A DNA stretch of 64,000 bases from Paraburkholderia sp. BL23I1N1 (lineage in GTDB: Bacteria; Pseudomonadota; Gammaproteobacteria; Burkholderiales; Burkholderiaceae). How positions within the stretch are numbered: the stretch's first letter is position 1; each line of letters begins with the position of its first letter. Below are positions 18,680-27,896 of this stretch, one piece after another. Below the pieces are notes generated by a model. It searched no databases and had not been told where the DNA came from. It worked only from the letters and a program-made list of their open reading frames with translations. Made by a program: the position numbers and the translations under genes. The stretch is from contig NZ_RAPV01000001.1 of the NCBI RefSeq assembly GCF_003610295.1, positions 3,844,001 to 3,908,000 of the forward strand. Reading direction: 5' to 3'.

Positions 18680-19165
18680 TCAGGTATTGCCGTCGGCAAA
18701 CGCCGTGAGTGCATCGCCCGCCAACCGGTAGCGCACCCATTCGCTTTGCGCGCTCGCGCCGATCGATTCATAGAAACCGATCGCCGGCTCATTCCAGTCG
18801 AGCACGCTCCATTCGAAGCGCCCACAGCCTGTCTCGCATGCAATTTGCGCAAGGTGGCGCAGCATCTGTTTGCCCGCGCCGCTGCCGCGCGATGCCGGCG
18901 ATATGTACAGGTCTTCCAGATAAAGCCCCTGTTTGCCGAGCCATGTCGAATAGGAAAAGAAGTAAACGCAGAAGCCGATCGGCTCGCCGTTCATTTCGCA
19001 GATCAACGCTTTCGCGGTGGACGTGGCGGAGAATAGGCTCGCTTCGATGTCTTTCACGGTGGCGACAACTTCGTGCTCCGCTTTTTCATACACCGCGAGT
19101 TCGGTGATGAAGCGGAGAATCAAGGCGGCGTCGGATGCGTGGGCAGGGCGGATGTGGATCGTCAA
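18680..19165 (-). CDS. GNAT family N-acetyltransferase (diamine acetyltransferase-like)
   Basis: A 161-residue acetyltransferase. It has IRPAHASDAALILRFITELA at the start, LYLEDLYISPASRGSGAGKQ as the acetyl-CoA pyrophosphate loop, and FEWSVLDWNEPAIGFYESIG near the end. This resembles spermidine/diamine and thialysine acetyltransferases. No ATG or GTG fits the N-terminus; TTG 19165 is the best start. The open frame extends much further upstream without clear homology. Confidence 0.85.
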   Translation of the reverse strand: MTIHIRPAHASDAALILRFITELAVYEKAEHEVVATVKDIEASLFSATSTAKALICEMNGEPIGFCVYFFSYSTWLGKQGLYLEDLYISPASRGSGAGKQMLRHLAQIACETGCGRFEWSVLDWNEPAIGFYESIGASAQSEWVRYRLAGDALTAFADGNT

Positions 19166-19355
19166 GGTGAGGTGCTCGGTCGGTCTGGAGTGTGGAACGA
19201 AAGGACCGCTATGCGCGGCGGCGAGATCGGGAAGCGCAATCGTAATCAGATTGCCGTGCCACTCGCCTTCGCGCACCTCGGGTCTGCATATGCTGTTCTG
19301 GCGGCAAGCTCCCAGTTGGCCTTCTCGCGGGGATCGCCGCCTCGACCAAAAACGG

Positions 19356-20009
19356 TTAGGCGTCGAGGGCGATCGGCGCCTCGAGAAGACAACCAAACTC
19401 GCGGGCAAAGTCGACAGAGACACGCGCATGGACTGCGCCCTGCTTGTCGAAGAACCGCTGCGTCCCTCCAAGCGTGAACACACCTTCATGCCAGATGTTT
19501 GGATGGATGTAGAGACCCTGCTGTCCATCGAAGCGAAAGCACACGAACTTCTCTGGCGTAATGTCGTCCCCGGGTAATGCCAGTGGAACGTAGAACGGCA
19601 GATGGTCGAGCGGAAAGAACAGTTGTCCGCCATCTGGATGATAGTTCGCATGCCAAAGCAACATGCGTTCCGGCGCATTGACGTTGTCGTCGCGGGCGGC
19701 TTCGGGCTCTTTAGCGTACGCAAGGATGTAGTTGCCGCCTACGGCCTCGTTTCGGCCGTAGAGAATATCCCCGCGCCATTCGCTCACAAATGTGCCTTCG
19801 GTTGTGCCTGCCTCGTCACCGGTTCCGGGGTCTATGGGCCTTGTCCCCATCGCCGGCCACTGCACAATCTCGATCGAGCACTCGCTCGGGTCTGTCACAA
19901 GCCTGCCGAATCCATCAAGCGTTGTGGGGGTCGCGTCGACCACGGGCATCGACACGCGTCGGAGGCCGGAAGGAAGGGCGGGGTTGAGGTAATCGGTTTC
20001 TTGGGACAT
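19356..20009 (-). CDS. Ureidoglycolate lyase-family protein (AllA-like)
   Basis: A 217-residue protein. The second half contains FVCFRFDGQQGLYIHPNIWH followed by EGVFTLGG and VHARVSVDFAREFG, as in the ureidoglycolate lyase cupin family (PF04115). That enzyme splits ureidoglycolate to glyoxylate and urea in purine breakdown. No other allantoin genes are nearby, so the substrate is uncertain. An in-frame GTG at 20015 would add two residues. Confidence 0.8.
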   Translation of the reverse strand: MSQETDYLNPALPSGLRRVSMPVVDATPTTLDGFGRLVTDPSECSIEIVQWPAMGTRPIDPGTGDEAGTTEGTFVSEWRGDILYGRNEAVGGNYILAYAKEPEAARDDNVNAPERMLLWHANYHPDGGQLFFPLDHLPFYVPLALPGDDITPEKFVCFRFDGQQGLYIHPNIWHEGVFTLGGTQRFFDKQGAVHARVSVDFAREFGCLLEAPIALDA

Positions 20010-20274
20010 CCGCACAGTTTACACGAGTCGAAGTTGCAACCTTGCGTCTGACCGCTCGATCCGGACGTCATGGAATAGGCGTCGTGAATCAGCTGGTCTG
20101 CATGGAACGACATCACCGTTTCTACTTATATCGAGTTCCATGAGCATATGAATCGCAATCTGATTCCTACATGCCGATGGTGGTTTTCGGCGCCGTGGCA
20201 GGAGGGGTAGCCCTTGCTGTGGTGTATGGCGTCCGATCGATTTCCGGGCAACTCGCAGCAGCAGGTGCAATCTG

Positions 20275-20826
20275 CTATGCGCTCCCACCGGATGACGTTA
20301 TCTTGTCGCGCAACTCCAGCGTCAACGCTTCGATACGTTCGCTCATCTGCTTTGTCAGGGTAGTGAGCTGCGTGTTCTGTTCAAGCAATGCAACCAGCTG
20401 CTCAGTCTGCCTGGCCGCCAGCGCCTGGCGCTGCTCGCTCGCCATCGCAAGGTCTTCACGATGGCGCGCGTCGGCATCGGAATGAACCTTGTCGCGATCT
20501 GCCTGGCGCGTTTGCGCGAGCAAAATGAGCGGCGCAGCGTAAGCTGCCTGAAGACTAAATGCAAGGTTCAGAAGGATGAAAGGATAAACGTCGAACTTCG
20601 TAAAACCGAGCATGTTCACGGCAATCCAGACCGCGACAATCAGTGTCTGTGCAATCAGGAAGGTTGGCGTTCCAAAGAAACGCGCGAACCTTTCGGCCTT
20701 GAGTGCGAACCAGTCGTCGCCGAACACCGAGTTGAGATGAACGTGCGGCACGTGGAACCGGTAGTGATAGTTGGTGTTCCCATTGGGTTCGTGGCGTGGG
20801 GCGTGTTTATGATTCGCATCGCTCAT
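20275..20826 (-). CDS. DUF1003 membrane protein
   Basis: A 183-residue protein of the DUF1003 family. It has a His-rich N-terminus (residues 6-30), two membrane helices (FLIAQTLIVAVWIAVNMLGF and YPFILLNLAFSLQAAYAAP) and a long C-terminal coiled-coil tail. The order is typical of the family, whose function is unknown. Confidence 0.88.
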   Translation of the reverse strand: MSDANHKHAPRHEPNGNTNYHYRFHVPHVHLNSVFGDDWFALKAERFARFFGTPTFLIAQTLIVAVWIAVNMLGFTKFDVYPFILLNLAFSLQAAYAAPLILLAQTRQADRDKVHSDADARHREDLAMASEQRQALAARQTEQLVALLEQNTQLTTLTKQMSERIEALTLELRDKITSSGGSA

Positions 20827-21298
20827 GGTAGTGACCTGTCGACGAAAGGTGATGTTGGCGCCGGTCCCGCCCGACCCGTTGAAAGGGCTTGGCCGATGCC
20901 GCGGATGTCACGCCTGGCGGTTACCGCGGAGTCGGGATATCGGGCACGGCGGTGCAGCGCGGCATTCGGGAGAAGGCCGTATCGTCGATTATTGGACATG
21001 AATGACGCAACGTCGAGCGTGGCATGGCCCCGCAGATGCGAAATGTGGGTCGCTCGCGCCTGAGATCAGCAACTGGAGAAACTATGGTTGCAGTTGGGGG
21101 ACCGAGGCGGGCAGCCTCGGGTAGGCGTGGCGTGCGGCGGGCGATGACAGCGCAGGGACTCACCATCGTCGAGCCGCCGGTCCTGTCAAAGCCGGTGGTG
21201 ACGATTCCGCAGGGGTAGCGCGCGACCAGAGATCGCTGGCATGCTGCGGCAATCGTCATCCAGTCCGGCCGGCTAGACCATGACCCGCGCCGGAAGGA
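20827..21298. other. Gene-poor stretch between two minus-strand genes
   Basis: No intact gene is evident in these 472 bases. The only recognisable element is the short fragment at 21136-21218 that resembles part of the membrane protein at 59.1 kb. Confidence 0.5.
21136..21218 (+). pseudogene. Fragment similar to the membrane protein gene at 59125-59676
   Basis: The plus strand here reads GLTIVEPPVLSKPVVTIP. The intact protein at 59.1 kb reads GLTVFEPPVLSKPPVMMP. The DNA is also close over about 55 bases, including GAGCCGCCGGTCCTGTC in both. Upstream residues (GPRRA...VRRAMTAQ) weakly match GPWLARRILLTPE. The rest of the gene is absent, so this is a decayed partial copy. Confidence 0.6.
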
Positions 21299-22420
21299 CT
21301 AGTGGGTCGAGAACACCGAGATGCCGCCGTTGGGAAATCCTGCCGCGCCGGGCTGGAACGGCACGTACACTTGCCCAAGCGTGCTGTCGATGGCGACAGA
21401 ATGCGCGCCTGTACCCACCGGAACCTTGAAGAGCAACTGCCGTGACGCGCCATCGATTACGCCCATCTGTGGGCTAAATCCTGACGCGGCAGCGACCCCG
21501 CTTGTGACGTAGTGCCGGGCTGGCAGGAGATAGCGGTTGGAAGCCGGATCGTAATTGACCTGGTCCACCCCGCCAAACGGCAGGCTGGCTTGAATTGCGC
21601 CACTCGAACGATCGAGGATCAGCGTGATGAGGGGGTTACCGGCCGGCGGATCGCATCCAATGAGCACGTCGTTATTCGGGCCAAGCACGATTCCCGCCGG
21701 TCCGCATTTCCCCAGTGGAAATGACTTGCTGACAGCGGGACTTCCCGCCACCGCGGAGCTGGCGGTGATGACATCGAGCTCGCCATTGGGATTGGCAGAG
21801 GTCCCGTCATTGTTGATCAGGAAGCTCTTCGAGGCAGAATCGTAGGTGCACGCTTCGAGCCCCGACGAACCGTTGAAAGGAAGCTTTACCACGGCCTTTT
21901 GGGTCAGCGTGGAAATGAACGTGACGAACGGCGGCGAGTCTCCGGGGCTCGCGTACATCACGAGATGATCGTCAGGATCGTAGCAACCCTCATCCACGCG
22001 TGATCCGGAACTACTGATGGCGATTGTATTGACCGTCGCTTCCGTGGCCGTATCGATCACTTTGACTGAGTCCACATCGCCGACATAGATCGTGTTCGTG
22101 CCGGTGATACCTACAATTCCGTCGGGACCGGACTCGTTTGTCGTGGCCCCCGCACCGACGAATGGCCCCGGAATCTGGGCGATCAGCGCGTTTGATTTGG
22201 TGTCCACGACATCGACCGTTTTGTTGTTGCGGTCGGTCAGAAAGTACTTGCCGGCCTCGACGTAGCCGATGTCGAAACTGAATGGTGGGCTCGAAGCATT
22301 GGGCACGGCGATATTCGTCAGTAGTTTGGGCGGTGTCGGTCCGCTGATGTTATCTCCACCTCCGCAGGCGGCCACTGCGGCCGCAGCGAACAACATCAAG
22401 GCCATCAGGCGCTTTTCCAT
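21299..22420 (-). CDS. Beta-propeller lipoprotein (YVTN-like)
   Basis: A 373-residue protein with lipobox VAAC (Cys19) and repeated propeller-like strands such as GKYFLTDRNNKTVDVVDTKS and NTIYVGDVDSVKVIDTATEA. These match the YVTN/NHL style of extracytoplasmic beta-propellers, which usually bind other proteins or surface molecules. An AAAGGAGACG ribosome site precedes the start. The binding partner is unknown. Confidence 0.8.
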   Translation of the reverse strand: MEKRLMALMLFAAAAVAACGGGDNISGPTPPKLLTNIAVPNASSPPFSFDIGYVEAGKYFLTDRNNKTVDVVDTKSNALIAQIPGPFVGAGATTNESGPDGIVGITGTNTIYVGDVDSVKVIDTATEATVNTIAISSSGSRVDEGCYDPDDHLVMYASPGDSPPFVTFISTLTQKAVVKLPFNGSSGLEACTYDSASKSFLINNDGTSANPNGELDVITASSAVAGSPAVSKSFPLGKCGPAGIVLGPNNDVLIGCDPPAGNPLITLILDRSSGAIQASLPFGGVDQVNYDPASNRYLLPARHYVTSGVAAASGFSPQMGVIDGASRQLLFKVPVGTGAHSVAIDSTLGQVYVPFQPGAAGFPNGGISVFSTH

Positions 22421-22912
22421 CGATTCGTCTCCTTTCCGTTTACTGGTCCGACTGCCGGTCCGGGGAGGCGGTCTGAGTGCTCAAATTTCCTCCGCTTCCG
22501 GTCGAAGACGATCAATGAACGAAATCTTAAGGAATCGTAAGATGTCATCGTCTGAAGAGGTAACCGTGTATTCCATGCATGCGGCGGTGCGGCGCATGGA
22601 TTGTGGCTATATGGACCGGCTGTCTGGTTCACACAATGGCGGCGTGACCCAAAATCGGAAAGTAAAAGTTATTTATGGTCTGCATTGAGAGAACGCTATG
22701 CCTGTAATGAATTTTAAGCTTCCGCAGGCGCGGTGGTGACACGCCGGAAAGAGCCGGGACCGCACCGGAATGCCGCCACACTTGTTACTCCCAACGTTCG
22801 CCTGCCGGTGCAAAACTATCTCACGGTCAACAACAAGCGTTGAGCAATGAATGGAATCGCGCTTCAGCCATGAGGCGCGGGAACTCACCCAAACCAGGAG
22901 ATTGCAAAAGTC
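22421..22912. other. Intergenic region upstream of two divergent genes
   Basis: These 492 bases separate the divergent lipoprotein and DUF899 genes and should hold both promoters. One clear dyad is present at 22524-22543. No coding signal was recognised. Confidence 0.4.
22524..22543. promoter_or_regulatory. ATCTTA-N8-TAAGAT dyad (possible operator)
   Basis: A perfect 6-bp inverted repeat with an 8-base spacer lies about 100 bases upstream of the lipoprotein gene start. It looks like a regulator binding site, but the regulator is unknown. Confidence 0.3.
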
Positions 22913-23707
22913 ATGACTACATCAACCGGGAATGGACGGAAAGACGGACAACCTGCCATGCAGACACCACCGGTCGTGTCTGCGCAGGCGTGGGAGGCAG
23001 CCCGCGAGCAGTTGCTCGTCAAGGAAAAAGCTCAGACCCGCGCCCGTGACGCTCTTGCCGCCGAGCGTCGGCGAATGCCGTGGATGGCTGTGGAGACGGC
23101 ATACGAGTTCGAGGGGCCTGCGGGCAAAGCCAGCCTGCTCGACCTGTTCGAAGGGCGGCGTCAGCTTATCGTGTACCGCGCTTTCTTCGAGCCCGGCGTG
23201 TTTGGCTGGCCCGACCATGCCTGCCGGGGCTGCTCGATGGTAGCCGACCAGGTCGCTCACCTTGCCCACCTGAACGCGCGTGACACCACCCTCGTCTTCG
23301 TCTCGCGTGCGCCTCAGGCGGATATCGAGAGGTTGAAGGCACAGATGGGCTGGGAGATACCGTGGTTCACCCTCACGGACAGCTTCGACGCCGACTTCGG
23401 CGTGGCGGAGTGGCACGGCACGAACGTGTTCTTTCGCGACGGCGAGCGCGTGTTCCGCACTTACTTCGTCAACAACCGCGGCGACGAGCAGATGGGCGGC
23501 ACCTGGAACTACCTCGATATCACGCCGCTGGGCCGGCAGGAGGCCTGGGAAGACTCGCCCGAGGGCTATCCTCAGACCCCGACCTATAAGTGGTGGAACT
23601 GGCACGACAGCTACGTCGCAGACGCCGCGCCCGACAAGAAATGGGTCGAGGTGTCGGACGCGGGTGAGGCGGCGTTCCGCAATCAGGACACGGGCACGAA
23701 GTCATGA
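22913..23707 (+). CDS. DUF899 family thioredoxin-like protein
   Basis: A 264-residue protein of the DUF899 family, which has a thioredoxin-like fold. Markers are PWMAVETAYEFEGPAGKASL, FGWPDHACRGCSMVADQVAH (two Cys in CRGC) and WNYLDITPLGRQE. The CxxC motif in place of the usual thioredoxin site hints at a redox role, but none is proven. A GGAG site lies 13 bases before the start. Confidence 0.88.
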   Translation: MTTSTGNGRKDGQPAMQTPPVVSAQAWEAAREQLLVKEKAQTRARDALAAERRRMPWMAVETAYEFEGPAGKASLLDLFEGRRQLIVYRAFFEPGVFGWPDHACRGCSMVADQVAHLAHLNARDTTLVFVSRAPQADIERLKAQMGWEIPWFTLTDSFDADFGVAEWHGTNVFFRDGERVFRTYFVNNRGDEQMGGTWNYLDITPLGRQEAWEDSPEGYPQTPTYKWWNWHDSYVADAAPDKKWVEVSDAGEAAFRNQDTGTKS

Positions 23708-23866
23708 GCCTGTGCCGACGGCGGGTCGAGTCGCGTCAATAGGATCAGGCGTGCAACGAACGGATTGGACTGTCCGACCAAAATTGATGTCAATCTGACA
23801 GTCTAAACTTCGTGACAATTGACGCTGATCGAATCAGCGCGGTGTCAGTCAAGTGCGGGGACGACT

Positions 23867-24511
23867 ATGGGCAAGCCTTCGAGAACAGCGTTATTCTCCG
23901 CAGTCCGCATGTGGGACTGGCCAACGGTCGGCGCATTATTGGCTGCGAAACCTGAACTGGTCGAGGCAAGCGACCCACAGGGACACACCGCCCTGCATCG
24001 GGCGTGCGCGGTCAAGCCTGGCAGTAGCGCACAACTGGTCGAACTGAACGGTATCAGGACCGCCACGATCTTGCTCGAAGCGGGTGCGGACCTCGAACAG
24101 GCTGTACCGATGGATGAGGACGAAGGCGATTTTCGCGCCACGCCGCTATGGTATGCGGTCGCCCGTGGAGAAAATTTTCCCTTGGTCGAGTTTCTTCTGC
24201 AGCGTGGCGCCAACGCCAGCTATTCGCTTTGGGCGGCAGTATGGCAAGACGACGATCTCCTATGTCGCGCACTGTTGAAATCCAAACCAGAACTGAATCT
24301 CAAGGCGCATGGCGAGACCCCCATCTTCTATGCGGCAAGGCTCAAACGACTCGCCACGTTGGCCCTGCTGATCGACGCGGGAGCGGATCCGTCGATTCCG
24401 GATTCGGTTGGTCGCGACAGCGTAGCGATCGCTCGGGAACGCAAACTGCCGGAAGACATTATTGAACGGATGGTGTCGCTACAGCAGCGTAAGCTACGCG
24501 GCCGTGCTTAA
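23867..24511 (+). CDS. Ankyrin-repeat protein
   Basis: A 214-residue protein of about five ankyrin repeats. Clear units are DPQGHTALHRACA, RTATILLEAGADLEQ, RATPLWYAVARGENFPLVEF and GETPIFYAARLKRLATLALL. Ankyrin repeats mediate protein-protein contact. There is no signal peptide, so it is likely cytoplasmic. The start at 23867 has GGGGACG upstream; an earlier in-frame start (23819) gives unlikely residues. Confidence 0.85.
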   Translation: MGKPSRTALFSAVRMWDWPTVGALLAAKPELVEASDPQGHTALHRACAVKPGSSAQLVELNGIRTATILLEAGADLEQAVPMDEDEGDFRATPLWYAVARGENFPLVEFLLQRGANASYSLWAAVWQDDDLLCRALLKSKPELNLKAHGETPIFYAARLKRLATLALLIDAGADPSIPDSVGRDSVAIARERKLPEDIIERMVSLQQRKLRGRA

Positions 24512-24601
24512 AGGCAGGCTTGGGTCCATCCAGCGTAATCCCCGATCCCGTTCGGCGTGGCTCGCTCAATTAGTCAAAGTCTTTTCCCGCAATCGAATCA
24601 T

Positions 24602-24631
24602 GTTCGGATGGCGCTGGAGCACCATCCGAAC
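24602..24631 (+). repeat. Inverted repeat after the ankyrin gene
   Basis: A perfect 10-bp stem (GTTCGGATGG with CCATCCGAAC) with a 10-base loop lies about 90 bases downstream of the ankyrin gene. There is no T-run, so it may be a weak terminator or a binding site. Confidence 0.4.
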
Positions 24632-24741
24632 CGATTGCTCGCCCATTTCTAACAAGCACCTCGCTGACTTCTCCTTTGTGTTTTCCGTGACTTCATTCCC
24701 TTAAGAGCGGGTGTCTCCGAAAACCACGGCCCGGTTCATAC

Positions 24742-26781
24742 CTACGCTCCCGAGTTAGTCACGATTGCAAGGCTCGGGCAATAATGCGTCGCGCTCAAGT
24801 ACGGCGCTTGCTGTGAGCGAACCCCGGCAGTGTTAGACGTGGGCGGATCGATAAAAACTGACGCATTGTTCGATCCCGCGGGAGCGGTGAGGGTCATCGT
24901 CAATTTCCACCAGTTACCCGATTTCACCGCGCTCAGCGATGTTGCCTGTCCGGCGCCCCATGTCCCTCGCACCACCGCGCCCGTATTCGTATTGAGGACC
25001 CAGCCAAATTCGGTGCCGCTCGGGTCATCGGTCTGGATTGATCCGCCAGGAAAGACCGTGGCGTTGGTGGTAGCGAGAACATAGTCAGTAAAACTATACG
25101 ATTGCCCGCCCTGAACCCTGATGATTTCGCGGACATTCGAGACTGACGATCCGTTCGTGCTGGTAACCGTGGCGGCTCCTCTGTTCACTCCGGAGATATC
25201 GGGCGCGGGCACGGCGGTGCCGCCATTTTGTTGCGACCATGCATCCGGTGTGGCGAGACTCAGCGGCGAATTGATCAGGTTGTTTGCATAGCAGGCGGCC
25301 GCGGCCTTGTCAGCAGGCGGCCCATAAAAGCGTGCAATACTCGCCTGGATCGCGTTATCGGTCGTGTCGGATGTCGCCTTGGTGATCACGGCTCCTTCGA
25401 AGAACTGGATGGGAGCAGCGCTACCGTCGCCGCCTTCGCCAAGCGAAAGACCGCCTTGCCACTGCCCGTTAAACGCATGACCGGCGTCGTTGCCAAAGTT
25501 CAAGGCTTCTGGGGGCGCCTGGTCATAGAGTGCTGTGAGTACGCTTTGTGAGGCAGACCCACCTTTTACCGCGAAGATATTTGAAGCGGTCACCGGTGAG
25601 TATTTGGAGAGCACCGTGACGAACTTTTCTCTTGGAGGCTGCTGCGGGCCGTAGAGATAAACGCCTGCCTCTGCGTCGACGCCAGGCCAGTTAATATCGA
25701 GTGCGTTGCATACGGGGTCTTTGACGTTGGGTGCCTGGTTGGAGTCGCCATCACAATAGCCAAAAACCGCTGCGTTGCCGTTCGAGAACGCCAGCGCAAA
25801 CATTTCGCCTTCGACTTCTCCATGTGCATAGGTGCTCGGGTTAGCACTGCTTTCCATATTTCCGTAAGTCCCGCAGCACGTGGAGGATTGGCTATAGTGC
25901 GCTCCGGCAACCATATACTCGGCAATATCGCTATCACCGATCGACTGGTTCACCGTGCCGAACCTGTTGCGGTACGCTTGTCCCGCCAAAGTACCCAGGG
26001 CTGGAATCTGGACGCCTTGCAACGGCACAAAGCCTAGCTTTGCCGGAGTGCCGGCGAGCGCCGGCAGATCGTTCCCGATCGATAGCTGGAGGGTGGGTGA
26101 CTGGGCGGTCAGCGCGGTGGGCGGCTGCAGAAGTTGAACGGTCAGGGCGCCACCGGTTCCTGGAAGCGTGATCGTCGCAAAGCCATTGAGGACCGGAACG
26201 GTTGTCGTTTTCTGGGTCCCTGAGCCACTATTCGGTACGGTCAATGACTCTGTTCCGTCCTGGTTGAGTGTGAGGGTGGCCGGCACATTGCCAAATGCTC
26301 CTCCTCTGAGGGGCGCAACCAGGTCGATCTGATCGTAAATGTAGGTGACGGCGCAGGTTGTATTGTTGCAGAACGTGTTTGCGCTTTTGACGTTGGTCGA
26401 ACCAATCAGCGTGCGGTCGGCGCTGTTCGGCAAGGTACTCGACGTATAGGGATAGACGTCCTGCTTTGCACCATCGGACGCCCGTTGAATCTGGAATAAC
26501 GGGCCACTGTAATTCTTTGTCAGCAAGCGTGTCACGCTGTGAGCCGCGGAGCACGGCGTATTGGCAGTTGCTGCGGCGTCGCACGGAAGAGGAGTCGTCG
26601 CCGCCTCTGCCGTTGGCGTACTGTAATTTGACTGGACTGCATTATTCGTCGGCGCCGCACTTGAGTTCGACACCCCTGTCGCTTGCGATGGGGACGTGCC
26701 GCTGCTATCTCCATTGCATGCGGCAAGCCCGACGGCCATCGCCAGCAAGACAGCAATTAAACCGGTTCCTCTGGACATCAT
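24742..26781 (-). CDS. Lipoprotein resembling GH54 alpha-L-arabinofuranosidase (ABF-B catalytic domain)
   Basis: A 679-residue lipoprotein (lipobox LAAC, Cys22) with an AGGAGG ribosome site. After a low-complexity linker, residues ~65-480 follow the layout of the GH54 catalytic domain: CDAAATANTPCSAAHSVTRL, LFQIQRASDG, FCNNTTCAVTYIYDQ, SSTCCGTYGNMES and GEGGDGSAAPIQFFEGAVIT. In fungal enzymes a Glu in a DMEN-like motif is the nucleophile and an Asp in GGDN is the acid/base. Here DAEAG and GGDGS sit at the matching places. A C-terminal beta-sandwich of ~170 residues could bind sugars. Activity is inferred, not shown. Confidence 0.7.
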   Translation of the reverse strand: MMSRGTGLIAVLLAMAVGLAACNGDSSGTSPSQATGVSNSSAAPTNNAVQSNYSTPTAEAATTPLPCDAAATANTPCSAAHSVTRLLTKNYSGPLFQIQRASDGAKQDVYPYTSSTLPNSADRTLIGSTNVKSANTFCNNTTCAVTYIYDQIDLVAPLRGGAFGNVPATLTLNQDGTESLTVPNSGSGTQKTTTVPVLNGFATITLPGTGGALTVQLLQPPTALTAQSPTLQLSIGNDLPALAGTPAKLGFVPLQGVQIPALGTLAGQAYRNRFGTVNQSIGDSDIAEYMVAGAHYSQSSTCCGTYGNMESSANPSTYAHGEVEGEMFALAFSNGNAAVFGYCDGDSNQAPNVKDPVCNALDINWPGVDAEAGVYLYGPQQPPREKFVTVLSKYSPVTASNIFAVKGGSASQSVLTALYDQAPPEALNFGNDAGHAFNGQWQGGLSLGEGGDGSAAPIQFFEGAVITKATSDTTDNAIQASIARFYGPPADKAAAACYANNLINSPLSLATPDAWSQQNGGTAVPAPDISGVNRGAATVTSTNGSSVSNVREIIRVQGGQSYSFTDYVLATTNATVFPGGSIQTDDPSGTEFGWVLNTNTGAVVRGTWGAGQATSLSAVKSGNWWKLTMTLTAPAGSNNASVFIDPPTSNTAGVRSQQAPYLSATHYCPSLAIVTNSGA

Positions 26782-27177
26782 GACATCCTCCTATGAAACC
26801 ACGCTTCTGATTAGGTTCACGCTACTTAGGTATGCAAACTGTTTTACCCAGAATCGTCACTGATCAAGCAGGTATTCTTCAGAACTGCCACTCATTTCCG
26901 GCGGGTTGGAAAATTCGCCGCGGAGCTGCCCGGCGGGACAGCATCCGATGACGTGCGGCGGTACGGTCGCCGCGTCAGGTAATAATATTAGTCAATAATA
27001 TCGCCTGACCTTCTCGGTATATTCCCGTATGTCTGGATAAAGGGATCGAACATCTGTGCCCATATATAGGGGAAAGCGGCGCAGGTCGGTGCGAACCTCG
27101 TCGATATTATCGCTAATATGAATTTTGATGAATCGGCGAGTCATCCATCGAGCGTTGGTCCGTCAGGGCGATCGGCC
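26782..27177. other. Intergenic, AT-rich dyads, no gene
   Basis: About 400 bases without a recognisable gene. The AT content rises between 26.97 and 27.13 kb, where AATAATAT-like words recur around a dyad. Confidence 0.4.
26975..27010. promoter_or_regulatory. AT-rich dyad (possible MarR-type operator)
   Basis: GTCAGG and CCTGAC flank a core with two copies of AATAATAT. Such AT-rich palindromes are typical targets of MarR regulators, and a MarR-like remnant lies 170 bases away. The link is an inference. Confidence 0.3.
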
Positions 27178-27261
27178 TTAGCCCTTTACTGGACTGCGAA
27201 ATACCTCAACGAGCATGTCCACAATGCCGTTAAGCTCCTCACGCTCATCTGAAGAGAGCAT
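27178..27261 (-). pseudogene. C-terminal remnant of a MarR-family regulator
   Basis: Read on the minus strand, the frame gives MLSSDEREELNGIVDMLVEV then FRSPVKG and a stop. This looks like the last helix of MarR-type regulators (LS-x-x-E-R-x-x-L). An in-frame TGA lies just upstream and no winged-helix sequence is found, so only the end survives. The fragment is short, which limits certainty. Confidence 0.4.
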
Positions 27262-27896
27262 CGGCAGTCATGCCGCGATGCCGCACGAAAAACCTGCGGG
27301 CGGTGCAGCTGCTACCCAGTCGTACGACATTGGAAAGTACGGTGCGATACCTCGGCATCGTGGTCGACGATGCACTTGACATGGCAGTCCCCGTTCAGAT
27401 CAAGTGCGTTCTTGTCATGCATCTCGCATCTCCCGTGTTTCAGACATCGCGGCTTCATCAAGTGGATATTCCAGAGACGCATAAACCCGTTCCTGGCGCT
27501 CAACTTCCGCTGTAAGTGAAATCGAAAGATTGCGCAAGGTCGAGTTATGCCGATCACATAAGTCCGTGTGCGGCCATTTCCGGACACACTGTTTAGATCT
27601 GAAGCGTCGCTCTGCTTTCGGTTAGCCAGACGGTAAGCGCATTGACCCACATGGCCTTGGCAAACAGCGAGCCGTGTTCATTGATTTGTGCGCCGTATGT
27701 CCGCTCCGGAGCGAACGTGAATAGCCGATCGCCGACGCGACGGCAAGCAGACGTTTGTAGATTCGTCGCCTGAGTCCGCTCCGGGTCCAGCTTGTGTGAA
27801 AACGTGCGGTGATCGCCTAAACTGAAACAGCGCGTTCGGCCGCGCGTCACCTAACAGGTTGTGAACGCCACTGCCAATATGAAATATCCGAGATCC
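27262..27896. other. Gene-free region before the autotransporter remnant
   Basis: Some 630 bases with open frames on both strands but no convincing protein, signal peptide or ribosome site. It probably contains the old promoter of the autotransporter fragment. Confidence 0.4.

Noticed and set aside
27312..27650. Possible small gene between the MarR remnant and the adhesin remnant
   Set aside because: No ribosome site, hydrophobic pattern or recognisable domain; probably chance.
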